A DNA stretch of 35,948 bases from Paludibacter jiangxiensis (GTDB lineage: Bacteria > Bacteroidota > Bacteroidia > Bacteroidales > Paludibacteraceae). Positions 1 through 8,381 of the stretch are shown here, one piece after another (position 1 is the stretch's first letter; each line of letters opens with the position of its first letter). Position numbers and translations under genes: made by a program. The stretch is taken from assembly GCA_945897785.1 (NCBI GenBank), contig CAMDGD010000018.1, forward strand, positions 1 to 35,948, given 5' to 3'. Under the pieces are notes generated by a model, which did not search any database, was not told where the DNA came from, and saw only the letters and a list, made by a program, of their open reading frames with translations.

Positions 1-942
1 TTTGGGTGAAAGAATAATTTCTGTACGGCGGTTAATGGCTTTTCCTTCGGGTGTGTCGTTCGATGCTTTTGGCATAAACTCGCCTCTTCCTGAAGCTGTT
101 ATTCGTGTAGGATTAACTTCGTAACCGTTGGTTAGAATGCGCACAATGGCATTTGCACGAGCTGTACTTAAGTCCCAGTTATCTTTAATTACAGCCGTAC
201 TAATTGGGTCTGCATCGGTGTGACCTTCAACCAAAATGTCTATATCCGGATTGTTGTTTAATACATCGGCCAACACAGCCAACGCTTCTACTCCTTTCGC
301 TTCAACATCCCAACTTCCCGATTTAAATAAGAGTTTGTTAGACAAGGATACATATACTTTCCCATTTTTAATTTCAACGGATAGCTCATCCGATTTAAAT
401 CCAAGCAAGGCTTTTCGAATAATATCGTTTAAGGCTCTTGTTATCGAGTCTTGCTTTGCCATTTTTGCTTGCAAGTCTTTTAAGGCTACTTCTCTTTGAG
501 CAAGCAATTCGTTTTGTTCGGCAAGCAACTCTTCGCGGTTTTTTAGTTCGGCCGATTTTTGTTTTAGTGCCCGGCTATACTGCTCAGCTTGCGAAACATT
601 TTCGTTTAACAAGGCATTGTATTTTCCGTCTAATTCTGCCAAGTTTGCTTCGAGTTCGTTGTTTTTATTGGTTAAATCAATGATGCTAATATTTTGTTCG
701 CTCAGTTTGTTTTTGAGTTCAAAAGTATCTTTCTCTAACTGGGCATTCTCTTGTTGTTCTTTAGATAATTCATGACATAAACCATCTCTTTCTTGAATCA
801 CGGCTTTAACTCTTTTAGACCAAAAGAAACTATCCATTTTTTTCTCCGGTTTTGCCTGTCCGCAAGTGTAAATAGGTTTACATCCGCTAAAAAAAGCTAT
901 GCCTATAATCAGACAACTTAAGAGTAAGATATTTTTCTTCAT
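1..942 (-). CDS. OmpA-family peptidoglycan-binding lipoprotein (3' end cut by window edge)
   Basis: The protein reads from an ATG at 942 down to base 1 without a stop, giving 314 codons and lacking only the extreme C-terminus. It opens with a lipoprotein signal peptide (MKKNILLLSC... ending in FSGC, with the lipid-accepting Cys at residue 21). A long polar, Glu/Lys/Gln-rich segment follows, roughly residues 45-165, which looks like a coiled coil. The C-terminal third is an OmpA/MotB domain, recognised by EGHTDADP, NWDLSTARA and the terminal NDTPEGKAINRRTEI. The Asp and Arg of these motifs bind diaminopimelate in the family. Inferred role: an outer-membrane or periplasmic anchor to peptidoglycan, with the coiled coil as a spacer. 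It lies 70 bp downstream of lpxB on the same strand. A weak TTCTTG/CAAGAA hairpin (985-1005) sits in that gap, so it may be a separate unit or the tail of the gldF-surE-lpxB operon. Confidence 0.85.
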   Translation of the reverse strand, partial: MKKNILLLSCLIIGIAFFSGCKPIYTCGQAKPEKKMDSFFWSKRVKAVIQERDGLCHELSKEQQENAQLEKDTFELKNKLSEQNISIIDLTNKNNELEANLAELDGKYNALLNENVSQAEQYSRALKQKSAELKNREELLAEQNELLAQREVALKDLQAKMAKQDSITRALNDIIRKALLGFKSDELSVEIKNGKVYVSLSNKLLFKSGSWDVEAKGVEALAVLADVLNNNPDIDILVEGHTDADPISTAVIKDNWDLSTARANAIVRILTNGYEVNPTRITASGRGEFMPKASNDTPEGKAINRRTEIILSPK

Positions 943-1012
943 AAGGTTAATTTTAAAGGGTTAAAAATCAGCGTAAATTTAACATTCTTGTGTAAATAGC
1001 AAGAAGATTGGC

Positions 1013-2146
1013 TTAAAAACTTTTCAACAACCCCCACATCGTTGCTGCTGCTTTTTTTGCTGCACCGGGTTTGCCAAGTTTCTGACTTATTTCGTTGTAT
1101 CCGTTTTCTAGTTTTTTTCTGTAAGTAGGGTTTAGTATAAGGGTTAGTTCTTTTTGTAAGTTTTGTGGGGTAAAATAGCCGGCAATTAGTTCTTTAACCA
1201 ATGGGCCCTCGTATATCAAATTTACCAATGAAATGTACTTAACTTTTAGTACTAGTTGTTGCAAAATATTCATCAAATAACCTAACTTCCATTGGTAAAC
1301 AACTACTTGTGGTACTTTAAATAAGGCCGTTTCGAGGGTAGCCGTTCCTGAGTTTACAATGGCGGCATGCGCCTGTTGCAGTAAGTCGTACGTTTGTCCG
1401 TACACTACTTGTACATTATTGCTTCCTAGTATTTTGCTGTAAAATTGGGGTTCGACAGATGGAGCTCCACCTACTACAAATTGGTATTCGGGAAAAAGCG
1501 ATGCCATGTTGGCCATTGTAGGTAAACAACCTTTTATTTCTTGCCGTCGGCTTCCTGCCAACAAAGCAATTATGGGTTTCTCGTTTAAGTTATTTCGTTT
1601 GGTAAATGAAGCAAAATCTTCCTCTTTATTCAATCGAAAGGCTATTGAGTCAACACTAGGATTGCCTACATAGTGTACAGGGTAATTGTGTTTGGCGTAA
1701 AAGTCCGTTTCAAACGGAAGGATAGTAAACATCTTGTCAATGTATTTTTTTATCGATTTGATGCGGTGTTCTTTCCATGCCCATATTTTGGGAGAGATGT
1801 AATAGAAAACAGGTATATCTACTTGTTGTTCTTTAACAAACTTAGCTATGCGAAGGTTAAAGCCCGGGTAATCAATTAAAATAAGTACATCGGGTTGGAA
1901 TTCGATAATCCGTTGTTTGCATATTTTTATATTTTGCAGCACCTTGCGAGCATTCAGTAATACCATAATAAAGCCCATAAAAGCCATATCGCGGTAATGT
2001 TTTACCAATGTACCCCCTTGTGCTTGCATCAAATCGCCACCCAAGAACATAAATGTTGCCTGAGTGTCTACTTGCTTTAGTTCTCGCATTAAGTTTGAAC
2101 CGTGCAAGTCGCCCGATGCTTCGCCTGCAATAATAAAGTATTTCAA
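1013..2146 (-). CDS. lpxB: Lipid-A-disaccharide synthase
   Basis: This GT19 glycosyltransferase joins lipid X to UDP-2,3-diacylglucosamine to make the lipid A disaccharide at the inner membrane. The 377 residues match the usual family length. The N-terminus has the signature GEASGDLHG (residues 8-16), and LLAGSRRQEI and the conserved NSGTATLE and VNLIYEG...VKEL segments lie further on. The start is a TTG at 2146. It is supported because LpxB proteins normally begin MKYF/Y-x-IAGEASGD and no ATG lies nearby. The gene is last but one in a minus-strand run: gldF, surE, a small membrane protein, lpxB. Pairing surE with lpxB is common in Bacteroidota. An overlapping antisense and a shifted-frame open frame here are shadows. 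Confidence 0.95.
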   Translation of the reverse strand: MKYFIIAGEASGDLHGSNLMRELKQVDTQATFMFLGGDLMQAQGGTLVKHYRDMAFMGFIMVLLNARKVLQNIKICKQRIIEFQPDVLILIDYPGFNLRIAKFVKEQQVDIPVFYYISPKIWAWKEHRIKSIKKYIDKMFTILPFETDFYAKHNYPVHYVGNPSVDSIAFRLNKEEDFASFTKRNNLNEKPIIALLAGSRRQEIKGCLPTMANMASLFPEYQFVVGGAPSVEPQFYSKILGSNNVQVVYGQTYDLLQQAHAAIVNSGTATLETALFKVPQVVVYQWKLGYLMNILQQLVLKVKYISLVNLIYEGPLVKELIAGYFTPQNLQKELTLILNPTYRKKLENGYNEISQKLGKPGAAKKAAATMWGLLKSF

Positions 2147-2197
2147 CTAGGGTAGTGAATAAATGATAGTATTGATAAATTTGTTTGCTAAAAATAG

Positions 2198-2506
2198 CTA
2201 CATAAGCCAAAAAGTAATGATTATATAGGGTATGGTGCCAACAAAAGCTCCTGCACTGGCTCGTTCTTTTTTTAATCGATTAAAAATAAATAACAATACA
2301 AAGCTTAACATGGTGCTAGTAAGCACATCTTTACCCATATATCCTGTTTTGGAAAAGTTGTACATAGCTTCAAAAAGCGGTTTCTCTGTGGTATATTTAC
2401 TTTTAAAGATGAGAATGTTTAGAATAAAAGGTAAGATAAATGCAGGGATAAAACCCATCCAAAAATTATCCATTCCTTGTTTTTCTTTTTCTTTATTCCA
2501 ACTCAT
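2198..2506 (-). CDS. Small three-helix membrane protein of unknown function between surE and lpxB
   Basis: I do not recognise a named family. The 102-residue product starts at ATG 2506 (MSWNKEKEKQ), overlapping the end of surE by 14 bp; a TTG at 2512 is an alternative. After a short charged head there are three hydrophobic segments: FWMGFIPAFILPFILNILIF, VLTSTMLSFVLLFIFNRL and GAFVGTIPYIIITFWLM. An Asn/Phe/Lys-rich loop joins the first two. The overlap with surE and the 51-bp gap to lpxB suggest translational coupling and shared transcription. By position it could relate to lipid A or envelope synthesis, but nothing in the sequence proves that. Confidence 0.75.
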   Translation of the reverse strand: MSWNKEKEKQGMDNFWMGFIPAFILPFILNILIFKSKYTTEKPLFEAMYNFSKTGYMGKDVLTSTMLSFVLLFIFNRLKKERASAGAFVGTIPYIIITFWLM

Positions 2507-3311
2507 AATCAATTTTTTTAAGTTCGTCTAGGTGTTCGTAGGCTGTCATATCTACTTTTACCGGAACAATAGAAATAAAACCATTTTCTAAGGCCCACTC
2601 ATCAGTTTCGCTATTTTGTTTTTCGGCATTGATAAACTGTCCCGTTAGCCAATAATATCGTTTGCCGGAAGGGTCTTTTCGTTGAACAAACTCTTCGGCC
2701 CAATATCCCTCCGATTGGCGACAAATAGAAATTCCTTGTATTTTATCTTCGGGTAAATCAGGAATATTTACATTTAAGCAGATAGTGCGGGGCAAGCCGG
2801 TTGCCATGGTTTTTTTTGTGATTTTATAGGCATACGCCATGGCTGTGTCAAAATTGGCTCGTGGGTCGTAGTTGCAAAGTGAAAACCCTATAGAGGGGAT
2901 GCCATTAACACAGCCTTCTAATGCAGCCCCCATCGTGCCAGAGTAGATAATGCTGATTGAGGAATTCATGCCGTGGTTTATACCAGAGACAATGATATCA
3001 GGTTTGCGTGGACACAGTTGGTTAAGGGCTAGTTTTACACAATCGGCAGGGGTGCCGTTGCAAATATATTCAGTTAAGCCGTCTTCTTCTTTAATTTTCT
3101 TTACTCGTAAAGGGGTGGTTACAGTCAATGCACTCGATTGTGCCGAGCGAGGTCCGTCCGGTGCTACAACAAATAAATTACCTAAGGGCAATAAACAGCT
3201 AATCAAAGACTGTATGCCTTTGGCTATAATCCCATCGTCGTTGGTGATAAGGATAAGGGGCTTGGATATAGGGTTAGAGTCTGACAAGTATATAGTTTTT
3301 AGAAATTGCAA
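2493..3311 (-). CDS. surE: 5'/3'-nucleotidase SurE
   Basis: SurE is a metal-dependent nucleoside monophosphate phosphatase that acts in the cytoplasm. The family metal site is visible as ILITNDDG, followed by APDGPRSAQSSALT, the second conserved block SGINHGMNSSISIIYSGTMGAA and a C-terminal LTG...DEWALENGFISIVPV. There is no ATG before the first motif. Candidate starts are TTG at 3311 (used here, 272 residues, 15 bp after gldF) and TTG at 3287. The latter would give MSDSNPISKPLILITNDDG, closer to the short leader usual in the family. It lies directly behind gldF and overlaps the next small membrane-protein gene, so it is almost certainly part of one transcript. Confidence 0.93.
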   Translation of the reverse strand: MQFLKTIYLSDSNPISKPLILITNDDGIIAKGIQSLISCLLPLGNLFVVAPDGPRSAQSSALTVTTPLRVKKIKEEDGLTEYICNGTPADCVKLALNQLCPRKPDIIVSGINHGMNSSISIIYSGTMGAALEGCVNGIPSIGFSLCNYDPRANFDTAMAYAYKITKKTMATGLPRTICLNVNIPDLPEDKIQGISICRQSEGYWAEEFVQRKDPSGKRYYWLTGQFINAEKQNSETDEWALENGFISIVPVKVDMTAYEHLDELKKIDYELE

Positions 3312-3326
3312 ATTGTCTAATAGTAT

Positions 3327-4043
3327 TTATCGTCTAATTACCAGCTTAGTACCAAATATAAAAAGTACACTTACGGTGAAAAAATAAACCACATCTCTGC
3401 TGTCAACTACGCCCCTGCTCATCGATTCGTAGTGGGCGTTAATGCCGAGGTTCGAAATAGCGGTTATCACCTTTCCCGAAGTGAAAAGTTCAGCAATTAA
3501 ATCGAAACCGGAGTAGGCAACAAAACACATCAAAACAGCTATTATAAAGGATACTATTTGGTTACTGCTTATGGCTGAACAAAATATGCCGATAGCCACA
3601 TAAATGCTTGCCAAAAAAAACAAGCCGATAAATGAACCCCAAAAAGCACCGGCGTCGATGCCTTGTTCGGCTAAATAATATACGGTGGCAAAGTAGATAA
3701 GGGTAGGTATAAGTGATAGCAAGACCAAAAGTACAGCAGCTAAGTATTTACCTAAAATAATATGTATGCTTCGAATAGGTTTGGTGTATAACAATTCGAT
3801 GGTTCCGTTACGATTTTCTTCGGCAAACATACGCATGGTAACGGCAGGAACTAAGAATAAAAACAACCAAGGAGCAAGTGAAAATAAGCCGTTTAACTGT
3901 GCATACCCAGTGTCTAAAATATTATACTCACCCGGAAAAACCCATAAAAACAAGCCTGTAAAAAGTAAAAATACACCAATAACAATATAGCCTGTTGCCG
4001 AACTGAAAAAACTACGCAACTCTTTTTTTAGTAAAACAATCAT
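3327..4043 (-). CDS. gldF: GldF, ABC transporter permease of the gliding-motility type
   Basis: This 238-residue ABC-2 type permease has six hydrophobic segments and the family hallmarks MRMFAEENRNGTIELLYTKPI (cut here to its core MFAEE..GTIELL) near residue 95. In Bacteroidota such a protein works with GldG and the ATPase GldA. The complex is needed for gliding in Flavobacterium but is also found in non-gliders. The start is ATG at 4043. A TAnnTTTG-type -7 box (TATCTTTG) sits on this strand at 4097-4090, but I find no well-spaced -33 element. Unusually, gldG is not adjacent: it lies about 11.7 kb away at 15698-17386 on the same strand. No gldA-type ATPase is in the window. Confidence 0.88.
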   Translation of the reverse strand: MIVLLKKELRSFFSSATGYIVIGVFLLFTGLFLWVFPGEYNILDTGYAQLNGLFSLAPWLFLFLVPAVTMRMFAEENRNGTIELLYTKPIRSIHIILGKYLAAVLLVLLSLIPTLIYFATVYYLAEQGIDAGAFWGSFIGLFFLASIYVAIGIFCSAISSNQIVSFIIAVLMCFVAYSGFDLIAELFTSGKVITAISNLGINAHYESMSRGVVDSRDVVYFFTVSVLFIFGTKLVIRR

Positions 4044-4314
4044 GATTTAGCAAGTATTTTATATATTTGTGGTTCGTGAAAAATCAGAACAAAGATATAC
4101 TTTTTTGCCATATTTCGACTTGATAAGTCAAGGCTTTTTATGAACTAAGCTGCTTGATTTTTTTTTGCTACTATAGCTACTGTTGTAATTTCTTATGGTA
4201 AAATAGTTATGTTTATGGAATTGAAATTGGTGCTGTTATATTAATGTATTTGTATATTGTTCGTTTTTTAAGTTAAAATGCTTTTTTACCAACCAACTAT
4301 AAATTTTTATTCTT

Positions 4315-6411
4315 GTGAAAAAAATTCTTTTTGTACTTCTTTCATTTCTTCTTTTGTTTAGTGTGCATGTAAACGGTCAGTGTTTGGGTGACGACTGTTC
4401 TATTAAGGGAAGAAATCAAGCGCGACAAAAAAAATCGGCTAAAATGACGGGTAGTAAGTCGAGTCGAGGCTCTCAGTATTCCATTGGTGGAGGAAAAAAA
4501 ACATCTCGTAAAGGCTCATCTAAAGGATTTGATCCGTTTTCATCTTCCGGAAAAAAAGGCAAAGATGCCGGTGGTTTTGATCCATTTGCTGAGTACGATA
4601 AAAAAAATAAAAAGAAAGGGTCTGGCGGTACAGCTTACGATCCTTTTGAAACCAATAGCAAAAGTAAATATAAAGGACGGACAGCCTCGGGAGGGTACGA
4701 TCCGTTTGATGATAAACGGAGTAAATCAGGTCGAAAATCTGGCGCTGCTTATGATCCGTTTGACGATAATTCAAAATCGAGACGGCGGAGCAAAGCTTCC
4801 GGTGGAACATGGACTGCCAAAGATGGGAAGCGAAAGCTAAATGTTAATTACAGTAGTGCGTATGCCGATTGGGATGGCAGCACGAAAAGAGGATCTGCGC
4901 GTGGTGGTAAAGCCAACGACTCCTGGTTGGCCGATAACAATGGGAAGTCTGCTAAGGTTGGCAAAGGTGGCGGAGTATGGAATGATAATTCAGATTCCAA
5001 AAGAGGCAGTCGTGGTGGTAAGGCAAACGATTCGTGGGCTAGTGGCAGTGGCAGTAAATCGGCTATAGGTGGTGGTATTTGGGCAGATGGAAATGCTCGC
5101 TCCAATAACTCACCCAATAAATATCAGCGAGGCAATGGAAATAGCAATTGGGATAATGCAACTGTTGCAATGACAATGGCTCCTCCTCGCTACGAAAGGG
5201 TTGATAATACCCCAAAATCGTATAGTGATTATGAGAATTCGGGTATGTCGGGCGATTTAATTTTTGACAGCCCTCATCAATATAAGTATAACTTAATTGC
5301 CGGCAAAATTCTTCAGCACGAAGTAGAGCAAAGTGAATATTTAAAAGGGGCTGCTTTGCGCCCAATATTAGGTGCTGAGTTTGCTGTTGAATGGCCAAGT
5401 GTGGGTAGCAAAAACTGGCATCATTACTATAATGTTCCCACTACCGGTTTAGGCTTTACTTACCTAAACCTAGGTAACGAAGCATTGTTGGGGTCGGCTT
5501 TTGCTATATATCCGTATGTTGATATGCCTCTTATAAGAACTGATCCTTTCGATTTTAATCTATCGGCCGGTTTTGGATTGGCGGGTGTAACTAAATGGAA
5601 CAAACAGTCGCTGACGAATAACGATAACTCTCCTGTTGCTGAAATAACACCGATGTTTGGATCTCCTCTCAATGTGTATATAAAGGGTGGGTTAACCATG
5701 GTGTTGCGCCCTTTTACAAACATTACCAATCAAAAACAAGACAATCTCTCGCATTACTCATTCTTTTTAGGGGCTTATCTTTCGCATATGTCTAATGGTA
5801 ATTTTTCTTCACCAAACAACGGGCTCAATATGCTAACTGCCGAAGCTGGAATGAAATACTGCCCGTCGGTACTAACCCCTGTTATTCGTAAACCGGGCGA
5901 AGTGTTACCGCATTATTTTTCTTTGGAATTTATGGGTTCGGCTTTTATGCGCGAGTTAGATAGGTTTGATACAAAAAAATACTTGGTAGGTAATTTTAAT
6001 ACGGCTTTGTATTTTCAGGCTAGTAATATTTATCGTATAGGTTTAGGGCTTGATGCTTTTTATGACGATGCTTTTGCTGATACGCATACCAATTACCCAG
6101 GGGCATTTACCGACTTTTTCACCAACCGTATGGATGACAAAGTTTTTGAGCAACGGATACGGGGTGGGGCGTGCTTATCGAACGAATTTATACTTGGTAG
6201 GGTAACAGCAGCTATTGACGGTGGGTATTATATTTACGATAATATTAAACCGCAGTATAATTATGCCTACGATTTTTTAAATAACACCTATTTTCGTTTT
6301 GCCATGAAATACCGTGTAAGCTCAAATTTATTTGGTGTTGTAGCTTTAAAAACGCATATGCTTAGGGCCGAATATGTTACTTTTGGACTAGGATATTCTA
6401 TATTGTTATAA
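4315..6411 (+). CDS. Outer-membrane protein with basic [FY]DPF-repeat N-terminal region and PagL-like lipid A deacylase domain
   Basis: The 698-residue protein starts with GTG at 4315 and a signal peptide (MKKILFVLLSFLLLFSVHVNG). Residues 25-300 are low-complexity and rich in Gly, Ser, Lys, Arg and Asp. This part holds five FDPF/YDPF motifs (starting at residues 72, 88, 108, 128, 146), then RGGKANDSW twice (196 and 233) and GGxW-type motifs (163-166, 218-222, 252-256). Residues ~320-698 are beta-rich and resemble the Bacteroidota acyloxyacyl hydrolase/PagL family, which removes acyl chains from lipid A in the outer membrane. The signature is SHMSNGNFSSPNNGLN, with His491 and Ser493 as the likely catalytic pair. 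The position I align with the PagL catalytic Glu is Asn505. The C-terminal part alone has the length of a typical family member, so the N-terminal region is an addition. The gene is 38 bp ahead of a PPIase operon. A weak promoter (TTG at 4221, TGTATTTG at 4245) precedes it. The domain call is moderately sure; the repeat function is unknown. Confidence 0.72.
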   Translation: MKKILFVLLSFLLLFSVHVNGQCLGDDCSIKGRNQARQKKSAKMTGSKSSRGSQYSIGGGKKTSRKGSSKGFDPFSSSGKKGKDAGGFDPFAEYDKKNKKKGSGGTAYDPFETNSKSKYKGRTASGGYDPFDDKRSKSGRKSGAAYDPFDDNSKSRRRSKASGGTWTAKDGKRKLNVNYSSAYADWDGSTKRGSARGGKANDSWLADNNGKSAKVGKGGGVWNDNSDSKRGSRGGKANDSWASGSGSKSAIGGGIWADGNARSNNSPNKYQRGNGNSNWDNATVAMTMAPPRYERVDNTPKSYSDYENSGMSGDLIFDSPHQYKYNLIAGKILQHEVEQSEYLKGAALRPILGAEFAVEWPSVGSKNWHHYYNVPTTGLGFTYLNLGNEALLGSAFAIYPYVDMPLIRTDPFDFNLSAGFGLAGVTKWNKQSLTNNDNSPVAEITPMFGSPLNVYIKGGLTMVLRPFTNITNQKQDNLSHYSFFLGAYLSHMSNGNFSSPNNGLNMLTAEAGMKYCPSVLTPVIRKPGEVLPHYFSLEFMGSAFMRELDRFDTKKYLVGNFNTALYFQASNIYRIGLGLDAFYDDAFADTHTNYPGAFTDFFTNRMDDKVFEQRIRGGACLSNEFILGRVTAAIDGGYYIYDNIKPQYNYAYDFLNNTYFRFAMKYRVSSNLFGVVALKTHMLRAEYVTFGLGYSILL

Positions 6412-6449
6412 GTGTTGTGCTGTTTCTTTTAACTTAAAATTATAAGACG

Positions 6450-8360
6450 ATGATTAAAAAAGTGTTTATTTTTCTTTTCGGCATTGTTTGTTTGTCAGTG
6501 CTCGTTTCGGCAAATGACCCTACTTTGGTTACAGTTAACGGAAAAGAAATATCAAAATCTGATTTCGAGTACTTGTATCAAAAGAATTTGCAAAATACCG
6601 TTTCGGATACAAAATCGGTAAATGAATACCTCGAAATGTTTATTAATTTTAAATTGAAAGTGGCCGAAGCCGAAGCATTAAAAATGGATACAGCAAAAAG
6701 CTTTATCAACGAATTGGCCGGTTATCGCAAACAATTGGCCGCTTCTTATTTACTAGATGATTCGTACAAAGAAAGCTTGATGAAAGAGGCTTTTGAACGT
6801 ATGAAAGAGGAGGTCGAGATAGGGCATATCTTTATCAAACTGCCAACTGCTGCTGGGGTAGATACTGTAGAAGCATATAAAACAGCACAAAAAGTTATGG
6901 TTCGGCTAAAAAAGGAAGATTTTGATGTGGTTGCAAAGGAATTGTCTGAGGATGCTAAATCAAAAGAACAAGGTGGGTATATGGGCTATTTATCGGCTTT
7001 AAAAACTATTTATCTGTTTGAGTCTATAGCATACAATACTCCGATAGGCAAAATTAGCGGTCCTGTAAAAAGTGCCTACGGGTATCACATAATTAAAGTG
7101 TACAGCCGCAGACCATCGCGCGGAAAATTATTGGTGGCTCAGCTGTTGAAAAAAGCTAACGATTCATTGCCGGATCAAAATGTCAAGGCTCAAAATGACA
7201 TTCAATTGTTGTATTCGAAAATAATGGCTGGCGAAGATTTTGCTGCCTTGGCAAAAGAGAATTCAGATGATTTGTATAGTGCTCCACTAGGCGGACAATT
7301 GCCATGGATTGAAGGAGGTACTGTGGTAAAAGCTTTTGAAGATGCTGCGTATGCTATTAAAGAAATTGGACAAGTATCACCTCCGGTTAAAACTTTTTAT
7401 GGGTGGCATATTATTAAATTACTCGACAAAAAAGACTTGGGAAGTTATGAGGAGGAGAAGGCAGAAATTGCCAAGCATTTTTCTGAAGGAGATAGAGCTG
7501 AAATGGTGTTCCGTGGTTTTATTGATAAGCTAAAAAAAGAATATAATTATACCTTTTTTCCAAAAAATTGGAATCAACTTATAAAACTGGCGGAAGCTAA
7601 TTCCGATAGTGTTTTTTATGAAAATGGATTGCAATTAAATAAAACGGTTTTCTCTTTTGCTGATAAAAATTATACACAACGAGATTTTGTTTTGTTTATG
7701 AAAACAAATGCGATTACTGTTAAGCAACTGAATATGGCTATAACAAATTTTTCTACCAGAGAGCTATATCTATATGAAAATACCATGCTTGAAAAAAAAT
7801 ACCCTGCATTTGCTAATTTAATGCAAGAGTACCGAGATGGTATTTTATTGTTTGCTGTTAGTAATGAGATGGTCTGGGAAAAAGCAATGAATGATTCGTT
7901 GGGATTGCGTCGTTTCTTTGAGTTGAATAAGGAAAATTATAGCTGGGATGAACCAAGGTTTAAAGGCCGAATAGTGCATTGTAAAAATAAGAAAACGAAA
8001 AAGAAAGTGAAGCAAATTTTTCAAACAGCGCATCCTGACTCTATTGATAATGAGCTGTCGAAATTAAATGTAAATGATATTGTAGTGAAATCGGAAATGG
8101 GCTTGTTTGCTAAAGGGACCAAAAAAGAAATTGATTATTACGGTTTTAATATAGGTGCATACACTCCATCGGATGATTTTCCTATAGTGTTTTTGGAGGG
8201 AAAGCAGCTTATTAAACCAGAGTCTTGTGCCGATTGCCGAGGTCAGGTAATTCAAGATTATCAGGCTTTTTTGGATAAAGAGTGGATAAAAGAATTGCGT
8301 AAAAAATATACTATTTTTGTAGATGAAGCAGTTTTATCATCCGTATCTACAAGTAATTAA
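6450..8360 (+). CDS. Periplasmic peptidyl-prolyl cis-trans isomerase with two parvulin domains
   Basis: The 636-residue protein carries a signal peptide (MIKKVFIFLFGIVCLSVLVSA), an N-terminal SurA-like helical part (VNGKEISKSDFEYLY), and two PpiC/parvulin domains. The first spans about residues 120-225 (IGHIFIKLP, GGYMGYLSA, YGYHIIKV). The second spans about residues 228-335 (AQLLKK, GGQLPWIEGG, YGWHIIKL). A long C-terminal half contains ELYLYENTMLEKKYPAF and a helical tail (DYQAFLDKEWIKELRKKY). It also holds a CADC pair near residue 590, unusual in a protein otherwise nearly free of Cys and possibly a periplasmic disulfide. Such proteins assist folding of outer-membrane proteins. It is followed at 21 bp by a SurA-like lipoprotein, so co-transcription is very likely. 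Its exact division of labour with the SurA homologue downstream cannot be told from sequence. Confidence 0.9.
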   Translation: MIKKVFIFLFGIVCLSVLVSANDPTLVTVNGKEISKSDFEYLYQKNLQNTVSDTKSVNEYLEMFINFKLKVAEAEALKMDTAKSFINELAGYRKQLAASYLLDDSYKESLMKEAFERMKEEVEIGHIFIKLPTAAGVDTVEAYKTAQKVMVRLKKEDFDVVAKELSEDAKSKEQGGYMGYLSALKTIYLFESIAYNTPIGKISGPVKSAYGYHIIKVYSRRPSRGKLLVAQLLKKANDSLPDQNVKAQNDIQLLYSKIMAGEDFAALAKENSDDLYSAPLGGQLPWIEGGTVVKAFEDAAYAIKEIGQVSPPVKTFYGWHIIKLLDKKDLGSYEEEKAEIAKHFSEGDRAEMVFRGFIDKLKKEYNYTFFPKNWNQLIKLAEANSDSVFYENGLQLNKTVFSFADKNYTQRDFVLFMKTNAITVKQLNMAITNFSTRELYLYENTMLEKKYPAFANLMQEYRDGILLFAVSNEMVWEKAMNDSLGLRRFFELNKENYSWDEPRFKGRIVHCKNKKTKKKVKQIFQTAHPDSIDNELSKLNVNDIVVKSEMGLFAKGTKKEIDYYGFNIGAYTPSDDFPIVFLEGKQLIKPESCADCRGQVIQDYQAFLDKEWIKELRKKYTIFVDEAVLSSVSTSN

Positions 8361-8381
8361 TTGTTTCTTTAGTATTGGTTT

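Noticed and set aside
236-683. Plus-strand frames near the window start
   Set aside because: They lie antisense to the OmpA-type lipoprotein, which has a lipobox and intact OmpA motifs.
1872-2210. 112-codon minus-strand frame overlapping the start of lpxB
   Set aside because: It overlaps lpxB in another frame and shows no family resemblance; LpxB is clearly the real product.
2950-3387. 145-codon plus-strand frame over surE and gldF
   Set aside because: It is antisense to both genes and has no start signal or domain.
4528-4761. [FY]DPF repeats as eukaryotic adaptor-binding (DPF) motifs
   Set aside because: The resemblance to DPF motifs of endocytic proteins is only four residues long. The protein has a bacterial signal peptide and sits in a housekeeping envelope cluster, so host mimicry is not supported.
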